NCBI GenBank assembly: GCA_015904045.1
Contig: JABMDG010000092.1
Span: 3,561 to 12,033 of the forward strand
Direction: 5' to 3'
From: Nitrospira sp.
GTDB lineage: Bacteria > Nitrospirota > Nitrospiria > Nitrospirales > Nitrospiraceae
Length of the DNA stretch: 8,473 nucleotides
Shown here in pieces: positions 1-6,227 of this stretch. The translations under genes and the position numbers were made by a program. The notes beneath the pieces are model-generated. The model had not been told where the DNA came from. It searched no databases and was given only the letters and a program-made list of their open reading frames with translations. Each line of letters begins with the position of its first letter. Positions within the stretch are counted from its first letter, which is position 1.

Positions 1-1138
1 CAAGGCCAGCCAGGTCCAGTCGCGCATCAAGCAGCTCGAAAAGGTCAAACGCATCGAGGTGCAGCGCGACCCCAAACGGGTCAAGTTTCGATTCCCGCTC
101 CCTTCCACGAGCGGCCGCCATGTGCTCGACCTCGTCGGAATCAGCAAGCGTTATGGCGAGAAAGTGATCTATGAAACCCTGGACTTCTCGGTGGAACGGG
201 GCCAGCGCGTCGCGCTGGTCGGAGAAAACGGCGCGGGGAAAAGTACGCTCTTGAAGATGCTCGCAGGCGTGCTCCCTCCCGACTCAGGCACGAGAACCGT
301 AGGACATGGGGCGACCGTGCATTACTTCGCCCAGCATCAGGCGGAAACCCTGAACCCCGAACACACGATTCTCGAGTCGCTCGAAGAAGCTACCACACAC
401 GCGGAGATGAATTTCTTGCGCGGCATCGCCGGCGCCTTTTTGTTCACCGGCCTCGATCAGAAAAAACTCATCAAAGCTCTGAGCGGCGGGGAGCGGAACC
501 GGGTCGCGCTGGCCCGTATGCTGGTTGAACCGGCCAACACGCTGCTTCTGGACGAACCGACGAATCACTTGGACCCCGCCTCGGTGGACGTCCTCACCGA
601 CGCGCTGGTTGAATTCCCCGGCACGATCGTCTTTATCTCCCATGACCCGACCTTTCTGGCAAGAATCGCCACGCGCATCGTGGAAATCGAGGACGGACGA
701 GCCCGCAACTTCATCGGAGATTACGAATACTATTTGTGGAAGAAGGCGCAGGAATTCGAATCGATCAAGGAAACCAAAGAAGAGCTCGACGGCAAGCCGC
801 AGGCCAAATCCTCTGGGCCCACTCGCGCCATGGCTCAGCAGATCCAAACTCCGCCGAAGGACTCCGGTGGCAATCGGCGAGACTTGACGAAGACGCAGGC
901 CCGTCTGGTAAAGCAGGTGGCGCGGGCGGAGTCCGAGATCGCGGATCTTGAGCAGAAAGTGAAAGCCCGCGAGTCGGAATTAGCCGATCCTGCGCTCTAC
1001 AAGGAATTTGAGAAGTGGAATGTGCTCCACCAGGAGCAAGACGGATTAAAACGTGATCTTGAGCGAATGACTTCCCGCTGGGAATCGCTGTCGGCGGAAC
1101 TGGAAAAGGTAAAGAAAGATTTGGATGCGCAGAGCTAG
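1..1138 (+). CDS. ABC-F family ATP-binding protein, C-terminal part (5' end outside window)
   Basis: The frame is open from base 2, so the GTG at 59 is an internal codon and the gene begins upstream; 378 residues are visible. The first residues (KASQVQSRIKQLEKVKRIE) look like the end of the charged helical linker between the two ATPase domains of ABC-F proteins. The second nucleotide-binding domain follows: Walker A GENGAGKST (221-247), signature LSGGE (479-493), Walker B LLLDE followed by PTNHLD (542-574), and switch histidine in FISHD (632-646). From about base 880 the protein is charged and heptad-like, a C-terminal coiled coil as in Uup/YdiF-type members. No membrane segment is seen. ABC-F proteins are soluble, ribosome-associated translation factors; some give antibiotic resistance. 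The exact subfamily cannot be fixed without the N-terminal half. The stop TAG overlaps the stop of the opposing PilZ gene. Confidence 0.93.
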   Translation, partial: KASQVQSRIKQLEKVKRIEVQRDPKRVKFRFPLPSTSGRHVLDLVGISKRYGEKVIYETLDFSVERGQRVALVGENGAGKSTLLKMLAGVLPPDSGTRTVGHGATVHYFAQHQAETLNPEHTILESLEEATTHAEMNFLRGIAGAFLFTGLDQKKLIKALSGGERNRVALARMLVEPANTLLLDEPTNHLDPASVDVLTDALVEFPGTIVFISHDPTFLARIATRIVEIEDGRARNFIGDYEYYLWKKAQEFESIKETKEELDGKPQAKSSGPTRAMAQQIQTPPKDSGGNRRDLTKTQARLVKQVARAESEIADLEQKVKARESELADPALYKEFEKWNVLHQEQDGLKRDLERMTSRWESLSAELEKVKKDLDAQS

Positions 1139-1527
1139 ACGGAGGCCTTGAGCGTTTCTTCGAGGTAATAATAGAGCCAGCGGTTCTTCTCTTTCGTCAC
1201 GAGGTCGTCCCACACCACTCCGATCAGGAACCCTTTCTTCTCCCAAGGCTTGACCCACGTGACGGTTCCATCGAGCTTTTCCTGCTGCTCGATTCGATCG
1301 GAATCCAGGAACACGAGCGAGACCGTTACTTTTTCGTTGGGCGGAAACCGGTCTTTGGTATGGAGACCGGCGCCGATTTGGTTCACGTTGTCGAGGACGG
1401 CTGTACAAGCCCGGCCTCCACTTTTCGGGGAGACGAGCGCGGAACCGACCAGCGTGGCGCGTACAAACTTCCGCCGCTCACCCGCTGCCGCCATATCGGC
1501 CGATTGCTTTGCTTCGCTTCGTTTCAT
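1135..1527 (-). CDS. PilZ-domain protein, small single-domain
   Basis: A 130-residue protein made almost entirely of one PilZ-like beta-barrel domain, the family that binds cyclic di-GMP. The first signature is R19-K-F-V-R23 (RxxxR). The second, normally (D/N)xSxxG, reads N47-V-N-Q-I-G52, with Asn at the usual Ser/Ala position. A hydrophobic strand and a 'LDGTVTWVKPW' segment near residues 85-95 fit the barrel. There is no signal peptide, membrane helix or output domain, so it probably acts as a stand-alone cytoplasmic adaptor; its partner cannot be told from context. The first ATG (1525-1527) has AGGAGG only one base upstream, which is unusually tight. The alternative ATG at Met12 (1492-1494) has no clear SD. 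The gene lies between convergent ABC-F and co-directional rarA and seems to have its own promoter. Function is by family only; c-di-GMP binding is likely but unproven. Confidence 0.82.
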   Translation of the reverse strand: MKRSEAKQSADMAAAGERRKFVRATLVGSALVSPKSGGRACTAVLDNVNQIGAGLHTKDRFPPNEKVTVSLVFLDSDRIEQQEKLDGTVTWVKPWEKKGFLIGVVWDDLVTKEKNRWLYYYLEETLKASV

Positions 1528-1535
1528 GCCTCCTA

Positions 1536-1563
1536 AGTATAACCGATTAGTAGAGATTGTAAA
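1536..1563 (-). promoter_or_regulatory. Sigma70-like promoter for the PilZ gene
   Basis: On the minus strand TTTACA (1558-1563), a 16-base spacer and TATACT (1536-1541) match the sigma70 consensus with one mismatch in each box. The -10 box ends only 8 bases before the ATG at 1527. Transcription would therefore start almost at the start codon, giving a leaderless or near-leaderless mRNA, or initiation at Met12 instead. Confidence 0.5.
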
Positions 1564-1582
1564 CCTGGAAATTGGCCCTATC

Positions 1583-2878
1583 CTATGATTGGGACTTAGG
1601 ACGGTAGTACTGCCGGCTTTTCAACGGCTCCGGAAGGTGGGTTTGCTCGATTGTGGCTTGGGGATCGTCATGGACATAGCGGTACCCCTGCCCATAGCCC
1701 AGCCCCTTCATCAGCCCCGTCACAGCATTCCGAAGATGGATTGGAACCCCAAGATTACCATGGGTTTTGGCATCCTCGATCGCTTCCAAGAGTCCGACAT
1801 AGGACGCATTGTCTTTAGGCCGTGACGCGAGATAGGTAGTCCCCTGCGCCAGGTTGATCTGCGCTTCAGGCAACCCCACGAATTGGACAGCTTGTGCAAC
1901 GGACATCGCGACTACAAGGGCCATGGGATCTGCGTTACCGATGTCTTCCGACGCGAAAATCACCATCCGCCGGGCGATAAATTTCGGGTCTTCTCCGGCC
2001 TCCAGCATACGGGCCAGCCAGTAGAGCGCCCCGTTCGGATCGGAGTCGCGCATGCTCTTTATATAGGCGGAAATGACGTTGTAGTGTTCTTCACCGGACT
2101 TGTCGTACCGAAGCGCCTGCTTGTTCAACGAAGCCGCCAGCAGCGCCTCATCGACCAGTCTCGTGCCATCCGCTCCGGCTGGCGCCTGAGTGACGACAAA
2201 CTCGACTGCCGTAAGCAGCGCCCGCGCGTCTCCGTTGCCGAAGGCCACCAGCCGTTTCCGCGCTCCGGGCGACAGACGCGCTTTCAACTGACCCAGGCCG
2301 GTATCGGAATCGGCGAGCGCCCGATCCAGGATACTGCCCAGGGCGTCTTCGGAGAGCGGCTTGAGAACGACCAGAATCGAGCGAGAGAGTAGCGGACTAA
2401 TCACTTCAAAGGAGGGATTTTCAGTCGTCGCCCCGACCAAAATCACCGTGCCCCGTTCGACATGGGGAAGAAAGGCATCCTGCTGGGCCTTGTTAAACCG
2501 ATGGATCTCGTCCACGAAAAGGACGGTCCTCTGCTGTTGTAACGCGAGCCGGTGTTCTGCCGCCTTGATGATTTCACGCAACTCCGGAATGCCGCCGGTC
2601 ACCGCCGAAAACGCTACGAATTGGGCTTTGGTGTGCCGGGCGATCAGATGCGCCAGCGTGGTCTTGCCCGAACCGGGCGGGCCCCAAAAGATCACAGAGG
2701 AAAGACGATCCGACTCAATGGCCTTGCGCAGAGGCCGATCCATGCCGACGATGTCATCCTGCCCGACAAAGTCGGAAAACTCCTTTGGGCGCATCCGCTC
2801 TGCCAGCGGGGCATCGGCCTTCTTCCCTGCCTCGGGAGCGGCAAATAGATCGGGCCGTGGATCGCGCGGGGTCGGCAT
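1583..2878 (-). CDS. rarA: Replication-associated recombination protein A, AAA+ ATPase (RarA/MgsA)
   Basis: A 431-residue AAA+ ATPase of the RarA/MgsA/WRNIP1 family, which acts at stalled replication forks and in recombination. Visible elements in order: N-terminal 'PLAERMRPKEFSDFVGQ' (24-40), Walker A GPPGSGKTT (66-74), Walker B LFVDEIHRF (120-128), sensor 1 GATTENP (149-155), arginine finger in LLSRS (Arg166), and a C-terminal 'YNVISAYIKSMRDSDPNGAL' tetramerisation segment with 'SEDIGNADP' downstream. Length is normal for the family. I chose the ATG at 2876-2878 because AAGGAG (2885-2890) lies six bases upstream and the protein then begins like known RarA; the open frame runs on to 3004 but that would overlap the divergent hydrolase. 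A PDLF motif at residues 9-12 could be a clamp-binding peptide (inference). The gene is divergent from hydrolase 1 with 113 bases between them. Confidence 0.96.
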   Translation of the reverse strand: MPTPRDPRPDLFAAPEAGKKADAPLAERMRPKEFSDFVGQDDIVGMDRPLRKAIESDRLSSVIFWGPPGSGKTTLAHLIARHTKAQFVAFSAVTGGIPELREIIKAAEHRLALQQQRTVLFVDEIHRFNKAQQDAFLPHVERGTVILVGATTENPSFEVISPLLSRSILVVLKPLSEDALGSILDRALADSDTGLGQLKARLSPGARKRLVAFGNGDARALLTAVEFVVTQAPAGADGTRLVDEALLAASLNKQALRYDKSGEEHYNVISAYIKSMRDSDPNGALYWLARMLEAGEDPKFIARRMVIFASEDIGNADPMALVVAMSVAQAVQFVGLPEAQINLAQGTTYLASRPKDNASYVGLLEAIEDAKTHGNLGVPIHLRNAVTGLMKGLGYGQGYRYVHDDPQATIEQTHLPEPLKSRQYYRPKSQS

Positions 2879-2901
2879 GAGTCGCTCCTTGAAATGAGCG
2901 G

Positions 2902-2930
2902 ATTGTATACGCCGATTCAATTGATCGCAA
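2902..2930 (-). promoter_or_regulatory. rarA: Candidate rarA promoter
   Basis: On the minus strand TTGCGA (2925-2930), a 17-base spacer and TACAAT (2902-2907) lie in the rarA/hydrolase divergent region, about 24 bases before the rarA ATG. The -10 box has one mismatch to consensus; the -35 box is weaker (4 of 6). Confidence 0.35.
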
Positions 2931-2938
2931 ACGGCCCC

Positions 2939-2967
2939 TTGACCGAACGAACCGCCGGTGCTACGAA
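2939..2967 (+). promoter_or_regulatory. Candidate promoter of hydrolase 1
   Basis: TTGACC (2939-2944), 17 bases and TACGAA (2962-2967) precede the GTG at 2992 by 24 bases. The -10 box is poor on its own, but the same TTGACS-N17-TACGAA layout recurs upstream of hydrolase 2 (4199-4227), so it is conserved between the two copies although the spacer has diverged. Confidence 0.4.
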
Positions 2968-2991
2968 CAGCGCGGACGTAGTGAGGGAACG

Positions 2992-3798
2992 GTGCAAGCC
3001 ACAATCAACGGCATCGCATTAGCCTATAGCGACACAGGCGGCGGTCTTCCGATAGTCTTCTTGCATGCCTTTCCACTGAATCGGACAATGTGGGCACAGC
3101 AGGAAGTTGACCTGTCGCCGCATTGCCGCGTGGTCACGATCGACCTGCGCGGGCACGGGGAATCGGACGCCCCGCTTTGGCATTACTCCCTCGACCAGGC
3201 CGCCGAGGACGTACGGGCTTTGCTGGATCACTTATCGATCCGACAGGCAGTCTTCGTCGGATTATCGATGGGTGGCTACATTCTGTTCTCCTTCTATCGG
3301 AGGTATGCCGATCGTGTAGCAGGACTCGTGCTCGCGGACACAAGAGCGCAGGCGGATACGCAGGAGGGGAAAGAGGGACGCTTTCAGATGGCCCAGACCG
3401 TCTATAAGCACGGTCCATCGGCGGTTGCCGACATCATGATCCCGAAATTGCTGAGCCCCGTAACGATCCGGACGAGGCCGGAGATCGTTCACCGAGTACG
3501 CATGATGATTGAAGGCAATCAGGTGAGCGGCATCGCGGGGGATTTAATGGCAATGGCCGAGCGTCCCGATTCCATCCCGCTCTTGAAACAGATCAGCTGC
3601 CCAACCCAAATTATCGTAGGTGAATTGGACCAAGCCACCCCGCTGTCAGATGCCAAGCTCATGGCCGATCAGATTCCAGGTGCCCGCCTGGCCATCATTC
3701 CAGAAGCCGCACATCTGGCGAACCTGGAACAGCCTGAGCTGTTCACTCATATCGTACGGTCTTTTGTTGAGAACCTGGCAGCAACACGAAGTCACTGA
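2992..3798 (+). CDS. Alpha/beta hydrolase, copy 1
   Basis: A 268-residue single-domain alpha/beta-hydrolase of the type often annotated as 3-oxoadipate enol-lactonase-like or carboxylesterase. The likely triad is Ser92 in the nucleophile elbow GLSMGGY, Asp213 in GELDQATP and His241 in [16 protein letters not shown] (25-30) is the usual oxyanion-loop region and DLRGHGESD (51-59) the conserved turn. No signal peptide is evident, so it is probably cytoplasmic. The start is GTG 2992 with GAGGG four bases upstream; the second copy starts with GTG at the aligned position and has the same length. The specific substrate cannot be read from the sequence, and no beta-ketoadipate pathway gene is nearby. 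The cap region (roughly 124-171) is where the copies differ most. It converges on the folE remnant with a 20-base gap. Confidence 0.92.
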   Translation: MQATINGIALAYSDTGGGLPIVFLHAFPLNRTMWAQQEVDLSPHCRVVTIDLRGHGESDAPLWHYSLDQAAEDVRALLDHLSIRQAVFVGLSMGGYILFSFYRRYADRVAGLVLADTRAQADTQEGKEGRFQMAQTVYKHGPSAVADIMIPKLLSPVTIRTRPEIVHRVRMMIEGNQVSGIAGDLMAMAERPDSIPLLKQISCPTQIIVGELDQATPLSDAKLMADQIPGARLAIIPEAAHLANLEQPELFTHIVRSFVENLAATRSH

Positions 3799-3818
3799 GA
3801 AGATGCCGGCGAGGCGGC

Positions 3819-4178
3819 TTAGTCTGAGTCGCCGCCGCTGGATTTCCGAATCAACTTGAGGAATTCCAGGCGGGTTTGCGGCTGGCTGCGGAAGGCACCT
3901 AACATGGAGCTGGTGACGGCCACTGTATTCTGTTTCTCCACACCACGCATCATCATACAGAGGTGCCGCGCTTCGACGACGACCCCCACCCCGTTCGCAT
4001 TCAGTTTGTCCTTCAATGTTTCGGCGACTTGGACCGTCAATCGCTCCTGCACTTGAAGCCGGCGGGCGAAGGTATCGACAATGCGCGGGATCTTACTCAG
4101 ACCCACGACTTTCTTGTTGGGCAGGTACCCGACATGGACCTTGCCGAAAAACGGCAAGAGATGGTGTTCGCACATGCT
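3819..4178 (-). pseudogene. folE: 5'-truncated folE remnant (GTP cyclohydrolase I, C-terminal half)
   Basis: This is the last 119 codons plus stop of a type IA GTP cyclohydrolase I. It matches residues 96-214 of the intact copy at 5072-5716, beginning at SMCEHH, and keeps the zinc ligands (CEHH and RHLC). The first 95 residues are absent. Upstream on the minus strand the reading frame stays open into antisense of hydrolase 2, and an ATG at 4235 would give a 138-residue chimera, but no Shine-Dalgarno sequence precedes it (the bases there are TCCTCC on this strand). There is no internal stop or frameshift. Against the intact copy I count about 60 base differences but only 8 amino-acid differences, so constraint operated until recently. 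Without the N-terminal helices a working decamer is unlikely. I call it a pseudogene; a short expressed protein is not excluded. Confidence 0.85.
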
Positions 4179-4198
4179 CAAACAAGCCTGGCTGGAAC

Positions 4199-4227
4199 TT
4201 GACGCTGCCAGGAACCGATGGTACGAA
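4199..4227 (+). promoter_or_regulatory. Candidate promoter of hydrolase 2
   Basis: TTGACG (4199-4204), 17 bases and TACGAA (4222-4227) lie 20 bases before the GTG at 4248. This mirrors the layout in front of hydrolase 1, so the second copy carries its own promoter and need not depend on read-through. A short inverted repeat, CCTGGC (4187-4192) with GCCAGG (4207-4212), brackets the -35 box at the repeat junction. Confidence 0.4.
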
Positions 4228-4238
4228 GGGCGCATAAC

Positions 4239-4244
4239 GGAGGA
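4239..4244 (+). promoter_or_regulatory. Ribosome binding site deciding the hydrolase 2 start
   Basis: GGAGGA ends three bases before GTG 4248. The upstream ATG at 4218 has no comparable sequence in front of it, and hydrolase 1 has a similarly close GAGGG before its GTG. Confidence 0.6.
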
Positions 4245-4247
4245 CCC

Positions 4248-5054
4248 GTGAAGGTTCAGGTAAATGGTGTGACATTGGCATATAGCGACCGGGGCGCAGG
4301 TCTGCCGCTGGTGTTTCTCCACGCCTTCCCGTTGAATCGGACCATGTGGACCGCGCAGGAACAGGCGCTTTCGTCGCAGTTTCGAGTCATCACCATCGAC
4401 CTCCGGGGCCATGGAGAGTCGGACGCCCCGCTCTGGCGCTATACGCTCGACCAAGCCGCAGACGATGTGCGGGCGTTGCTGGATCACCTATCGGTCAAAC
4501 AGCCCGTGCTCGTCGGGCTCTCGATGGGGGGGTATATTCTCTTCGCCTTCTATCGCAAGTTTGCCGACCGCGTCAAAGGATTGGTCTTGGCCGATACCAG
4601 AGCGCAAGCAGACACAGCGGAAGGGAAAGAAGGGCGCTTTCAGATGGCGCAGATGGCGTATAAGAAGGGCGCGGCCGCCGTTGCCGACCTCATGATCCCG
4701 AAACTACTGAGTCCGGCATCGATCAGCTCGAATCCGGATCTGGTCCGAACGGTGCGGGACATGATCGAGGGCAATCAGATCAGTGGGATCGCGGGAGACT
4801 TAATGGCGATGGCCGAGCGGGCCGATTCGATTCCGTACCTGAAACAGATTGCCTGTCCTACCCACATCATCGTCGGTGAGTTGGATCACGCCACCCCGCC
4901 GTCCGATGCCGAGCTCATGGCCGAACGAATTCCCGGTGCCCGCCTGTCCATCATCCCCGGCGCCGCGCATCTCGCGAACCTGGAACAGCCGGACCGCTTC
5001 ACACAGATCGTTCGATTGTTCGCCGACGAGGTAGAGGGAAAAAGGTTCGGCTGA
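4248..5054 (+). CDS. Alpha/beta hydrolase, copy 2
   Basis: A 268-residue paralogue of the hydrolase at 2992-3798, same length with no gap needed, about 74% identical. The catalytic residues fall at the same numbers: Ser92 (GLSMGGY), Asp213 (GELDHATP) and His241 ([10 protein letters not shown]). I chose GTG 4248 because GGAGGA (4239-4244) sits just upstream and it aligns with the start of copy 1; the in-frame ATG at 4218 would add ten residues ([10 protein letters not shown]) with no counterpart in copy 1. Many codon differences from copy 1 are synonymous, and most replacements sit in the cap region and the C-terminal tail, so both copies look functional, perhaps with different substrates (inference). 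It converges on intact folE with a 17-base gap containing the palindrome GCCGCGCGGC (5062-5071). Substrate unknown. Confidence 0.92.
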   Translation: MKVQVNGVTLAYSDRGAGLPLVFLHAFPLNRTMWTAQEQALSSQFRVITIDLRGHGESDAPLWRYTLDQAADDVRALLDHLSVKQPVLVGLSMGGYILFAFYRKFADRVKGLVLADTRAQADTAEGKEGRFQMAQMAYKKGAAAVADLMIPKLLSPASISSNPDLVRTVRDMIEGNQISGIAGDLMAMAERADSIPYLKQIACPTHIIVGELDHATPPSDAELMAERIPGARLSIIPGAAHLANLEQPDRFTQIVRLFADEVEGKRFG

Positions 5055-5071
5055 CATACTGGCCGCGCGGC

Positions 5072-5716
5072 TTAGTCCGAATCGCCGACACTGCCTTGGC
5101 GAATCAGCTTCAAAAACTCCTGGCGGGTTTGCAATTGACTCCGAAATGCCCCCAGCATCGAGCTGGTGACGGCCACGGTGTTCTGCTTCTCCACACCGCG
5201 CATCATCATGCAGAGATGCCGCGCTTCGACGACCACGCCGACGCCGTTCGCGTTCAATTTCTGGCTCAAGGTTTCGGCGATTTGGACCGTCAACCGCTCT
5301 TGGACTTGCAGCCGCCGGGCAAAGGTGTCGACAATCCTCGGGATCTTGCTCAAGCCCACAACCTTCTTGTTGGGCAGGTAGCCGACATGCACCTTGCCGA
5401 AAAACGGCAGCAGATGGTGTTCACACATGCTGAAGAAATCGATGTCCTTCACGATGACCATCTCGTCGTACTCGATCGGAAACAGCGCCCCGTTCAGGAG
5501 GTGGTCGATGTTGCGCTGATAGCCCTGGGTCATGAAGGCGAGGGCCTTCGCAACCCGTTCGGGCGTCTTGAGCAACCCGTTTCGGCCCGGCTTCTCGCCG
5601 AGGGCCAGCAGCATCTGCGTGACGAGTGACTGCAAGGCTTGTACGTCCGCCGGCTGCCCGCTCCCACCGACATCTTCGACCGGCCCCCGTCGTTTGGTGC
5701 TCTCCCGCTTAGCCAC
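5072..5716 (-). CDS. folE: GTP cyclohydrolase I, type IA, intact
   Basis: A 214-residue GTP cyclohydrolase I, which converts GTP to 7,8-dihydroneopterin triphosphate, the entry step to folate and biopterin-type pterins. Residues 1-23 are a variable charged tail. The conserved fold starts near residue 25, with '[13 protein letters not shown]' at 47-59. Zinc ligands are Cys98 and His101 in [10 protein letters not shown] and Cys169 in [14 protein letters not shown] (139-143) and the GVEKQNT segment (174-180) are also conserved. Length is normal. The start is GTG 5716 with AGGAGG (5722-5727) five bases upstream. It overlaps the last 8 bases of the pterin synthase gene, whose 3' end contains this ribosome binding site, so the two are probably translationally coupled. 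Together they point to the biopterin branch more than to folate, though one FolE could serve both. A truncated copy lies at 3819-4178. Confidence 0.96.
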   Translation of the reverse strand: MAKRESTKRRGPVEDVGGSGQPADVQALQSLVTQMLLALGEKPGRNGLLKTPERVAKALAFMTQGYQRNIDHLLNGALFPIEYDEMVIVKDIDFFSMCEHHLLPFFGKVHVGYLPNKKVVGLSKIPRIVDTFARRLQVQERLTVQIAETLSQKLNANGVGVVVEARHLCMMMRGVEKQNTVAVTSSMLGAFRSQLQTRQEFLKLIRQGSVGDSD

Positions 5717-6137
5717 GTGATCCTCCTGTCTGCTGCGCCGGGCCCACGTATTCGAAGTAGTTGTCCCGCGTCTCGATCACGCCGACCTTGGCGAGCCGCT
5801 CATTCGGCAGCCGGGGCTCCAGCAACTCCCAGATCAGTTTCACGAGATTTTCCCCCGTGGTCGTGCATCGGGCAAATTCAGGATCACCATTCAGATCATG
5901 ATGGTCGAACCGCCGGACGACCATGTCATTCACGAGACGATCGAGTTGTTCCAGGTCGACCACACCGCCGTTCCCATCGCTCTTCACCGTGACCAGCACC
6001 ACATAGTTGTGGCCGTGGCCGTTCGCATTGTTGCATTTCCCGAAGACGGTCTGATTCTCCTCGGGCGTCAGATGGTCGGTGTGAAGCCGATGGGCGGCGC
6101 AAAACCGGTAGCGCCTTGTCACGGTCACTTGGGACAT
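5709..6137 (-). CDS. 6-pyruvoyl-tetrahydropterin synthase family (PTPS-type rather than QueD-type motif)
   Basis: A 142-residue T-fold enzyme that acts on dihydroneopterin triphosphate, the product of the neighbouring folE. Zinc ligands are His16 (CAAHRL), His41 and His43 (GHGHNY). The catalytic cysteine is Cys35 in [14 protein letters not shown], partnered by Asp78/His79 in DHHDLN; Glu122 in IETRDN should anchor the pterin. The spacing C-x5-HGH and the surrounding residues match the tetrahydrobiopterin-type synthase (as in mammals), whereas QueD of queuosine synthesis has C-x3-HGH. Automatic annotation would probably say queD, so I give no symbol. The ATG at 6137 is the first start after an in-frame stop; GGAG lies four bases upstream. 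The gene overlaps folE by 8 bases. No sepiapterin reductase or queuosine gene is visible, so the final product is inference. Confidence 0.9.
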   Translation of the reverse strand: MSQVTVTRRYRFCAAHRLHTDHLTPEENQTVFGKCNNANGHGHNYVVLVTVKSDGNGGVVDLEQLDRLVNDMVVRRFDHHDLNGDPEFARCTTTGENLVKLIWELLEPRLPNERLAKVGVIETRDNYFEYVGPAQQTGGSRG

Positions 6138-6162
6138 GGAACTCCCATGCTTCTGAAAGGAC

Positions 6163-6203
6163 GAAAGCCAGGGTCACTCCTTCACCGAGCAACCCTGGCT
6201 TCG
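6163..6203 (-). terminator. Hairpin between erpA-like gene and pterin synthase: terminator or leader attenuator
   Basis: AGCCAGGGT (6166-6174) and ACCCTGGCT (6192-6200) form a perfect 9-bp stem around a 17-base loop; CGA/TCG extend it across a one-base bulge. On the minus-strand transcript the stem is followed by TTTCGTCCTTT, an imperfect U tract. It lies after the erpA-like stop and 25 bases before the pterin synthase ATG. There is no room for a promoter between stem and start, so transcripts reaching the pterin genes must pass it. The loop contains GAAGGAG. Confidence 0.5.
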
Positions 6204-6227
6204 TGATTCATGCCCTATGGGCGCTAG

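Larger units (their letters stand above)
2939..4178. repeat. Copy 1 of hydrolase-folE repeat unit
   Basis: This stretch of about 1.24 kb holds hydrolase 1 with its upstream signals, the short convergent gap and the 3' part of folE. It aligns along its length with 4199-5431. The unit ends at CACATGCT (4171-4178), beyond which resemblance to the intact folE stops. Protein identity between copies is about 74% for the hydrolase and about 93% for the folE part, counted by hand. Confidence 0.85.
4199..5431. repeat. Copy 2 of hydrolase-folE repeat unit
   Basis: This is the second copy of the unit at 2939-4178. It contains hydrolase 2, the 17-base convergent gap and the 3' part of the intact folE up to CACATGCT (5424-5431). 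Beyond 5431 folE continues as unique sequence. The junction between the two units lies between 4179 and 4198. Confidence 0.85.

Noticed and set aside
2879..3004. Longer rarA starting at 3004
   Set aside because: The extra 42 residues are not RarA-like, would overlap hydrolase 1, and the ATG at 2878 has a well-placed AAGGAG.
4187..4212. Short inverted repeat at the repeat junction as a mobile-element end
   Set aside because: Only 6 bp with a 14-base loop, no matching end elsewhere and no transposase; chance is likely.
4218..4247. ATG 4218 as start of hydrolase 2
   Set aside because: The extension has no match in hydrolase 1, and GTG 4248 has GGAGGA and aligns with the start of copy 1.
4236..4487. 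Upstream extension of the folE remnant frame as real protein
   Set aside because: It is the antisense of hydrolase 2 and ends where homology to folE begins; no ribosome binding site supports a start there.
5055..5071. Terminator between hydrolase 2 and folE
   Set aside because: GCCGCGCGGC is a palindrome but leaves no loop and is not followed by a U tract on either strand.
5096..5629. Long plus-strand open frame opposite folE
   Set aside because: It is the antisense shadow of a clear folE. It has no family resemblance or convincing ribosome site, and a similar shadow appears opposite the folE remnant.
5709..6137. QueD of queuosine synthesis
   Set aside because: The cysteine motif spacing is C-x5-HGH, not C-x3-HGH, and no queC/queE/queF gene is adjacent. 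Retained only as an alternative.
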